From CAYQAE01 sp964415445 [NCBI: uncultured archaeon] (GTDB lineage Archaea > CAYQAE01), in assembly GCA_964415445.1 (NCBI GenBank), contig CAYQAE010000004.1, forward strand, positions 9,824 to 24,684: a stretch of DNA of 14,861 nucleotides, given 5' to 3'. The stretch's first letter is position 1; the number at the start of each line of letters is the position of its first letter. The position numbers and the translations under genes are program-made. Positions 14,277 to 14,861 of the stretch are shown here, piece by piece. The notes under the pieces were generated by a model. It had not been told where the DNA came from. It did not search any database and was given only the letters and a program-made list of their open reading frames with translations.

Positions 14277-14861
14277 TCAGGAATGTTTTTTTAGCTTCTC
14301 TACCATCTTTCTTATAGCTTTACCTCTGTGGCTTATTTTGTTTTTTTCTTCAATAGAAATCTCAGCTAAAGTTTTATGGGAATTTTTTGGCCTAAATATT
14401 GGATCATAACCAAATCCCCCAATACCTCGATTTTTATCAATTATATAACCATTGAGTCTACCTTCGACTACTTCATAAATATTTTTTCCAAAAAGAGTCA
14501 TAACACATCTAAATTGAGCTTTTCTTTTTTCCATTTCAACATCTTTTAGCTCATTTAATAATTTTTCATTGTTTTTTCCATAGTCGGCATCTTCACCTGA
14601 ATATCTAGAAGAGTATACTCCTGGTTTTCCTCCTAAATATTCTACTTCTAAGCCTGTATCATCAGCTAGTGAAGTTAGATTTATATATTCATAAACCTGT
14701 TTGGCTTTCTTTAGAGAATTTTCTTCCAAAGTTTTTCCATCTTCTACTACATCAGGTAATTTATCTAAATCATTAAAAGAGACTACTTCTATGTCTAAAT
14801 CTTTTATAGCTTCTTTTATTTCTTTTATTTTATGTCTATTTTTAGTTGCTAAAACTATTTT
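14277..14861 (-). CDS. Ham1/RdgB-type XTP/dITP pyrophosphatase (5' end just outside the window)
   Basis: This enzyme hydrolyses non-canonical purine triphosphates (ITP, XTP, dITP) to monophosphates and so keeps them out of DNA and RNA. The open frame runs to the window edge, beginning K-IVLATKNRHKIKEIKEA, where the family usually begins M-x-IVLAT. Only the first one to three codons are missing. Visible motifs are GKTLEENSLKKA, the catalytic SLADDTGLEVE, PGVYSSRYSGEDA, GGFGYDPIF and KNKISHRGKA near the C-terminus. The 194 visible residues match the usual length of about 190. A TTG at 14729 could be mistaken for a start but is the leucine of TLEEN inside the domain. It heads an operon with the U32 gene (TGA, two bases, ATG). 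Confidence 0.95.
   Translation of the reverse strand, partial: KIVLATKNRHKIKEIKEAIKDLDIEVVSFNDLDKLPDVVEDGKTLEENSLKKAKQVYEYINLTSLADDTGLEVEYLGGKPGVYSSRYSGEDADYGKNNEKLLNELKDVEMEKRKAQFRCVMTLFGKNIYEVVEGRLNGYIIDKNRGIGGFGYDPIFRPKNSHKTLAEISIEEKNKISHRGKAIRKMVEKLKKHS

Noticed and set aside
14277-14729. Ham1 protein starting at TTG 14729 (150 residues)
   Set aside because: The frame continues upstream with the family's IVLATxNxxK motif to the window edge, so this is an internal leucine codon.

Overview
The window is a strongly A+T-rich piece of an archaeal chromosome. The clearest marker is a complete diphthine synthase (Dph5/DphB), an enzyme of archaea and eukaryotes. DUF432, a family known mainly from archaea, sits next to an MscS channel gene. 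GTG and TTG start codons preceded by GGTGAT- or GGAG-type Shine-Dalgarno sequences, and ATGA/TTGA gene overlaps, also fit an archaeon. Finer placement (Thermoplasmatota-like, methanogen-like or another low-GC lineage) cannot be settled from these genes. There are no rRNA, tRNA, CRISPR, IS or phage genes, so the segment looks like ordinary chromosome with several poorly characterised genes.

Layout. (1) 1-648, minus: 5'-complete, 3'-truncated gene for a membrane-anchored protein with a roadblock/LC7-like domain, divergent from dph5. (2) 737-2455, plus: dph5, then a zinc-ribbon gene whose reading frame changes by -1 inside a lysine/glutamate-rich tract. The second half carries a duplicated helical domain around an acidic repeat. 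(3) 2457-6564, minus: five co-directional genes, in transcription order a four-helix membrane protein, DUF432, a small MscS channel, a CorA-type transporter and a seven-helix protein of unknown function. (4) 6687-8170, plus, divergent from block 3: a second, longer MscS channel overlapping a small soluble protein of unknown function by ATGA. (5) 8185-10637, minus: a B12-binding-type radical SAM enzyme overlapping an upstream family-2 glycosyltransferase by TTGA. (6) 10732-11955, plus: a family-4 glycosyltransferase. (7) 11941-14861, minus: an Ham1/RdgB-type nucleotide pyrophosphatase missing only its first codons, followed after 2 bases by a 777-residue double U32 protein.

How the genes may work together. 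Blocks 3 and 4 form an osmotic and ion-homeostasis island: two different MscS channels on opposite strands of one intergenic region, with CorA, DUF432 and small unknown partners. Block 5 and the divergent family-4 glycosyltransferase probably build a cell-surface glycan or a modified lipid. Dph5 modifies elongation factor 2, U32 proteins are iron-sulphur hydroxylases that often act on RNA, and Ham1 cleans the nucleotide pool. These are housekeeping functions.

The item most worth checking is the zinc-ribbon gene. Its two reading frames are joined by exactly the shift that a canonical A_AAA_AAG heptamer would give, and two such heptamers lie in frame, the second 6 bases before the stop. The alternatives are a homopolymer sequencing error or a recent inactivating mutation.
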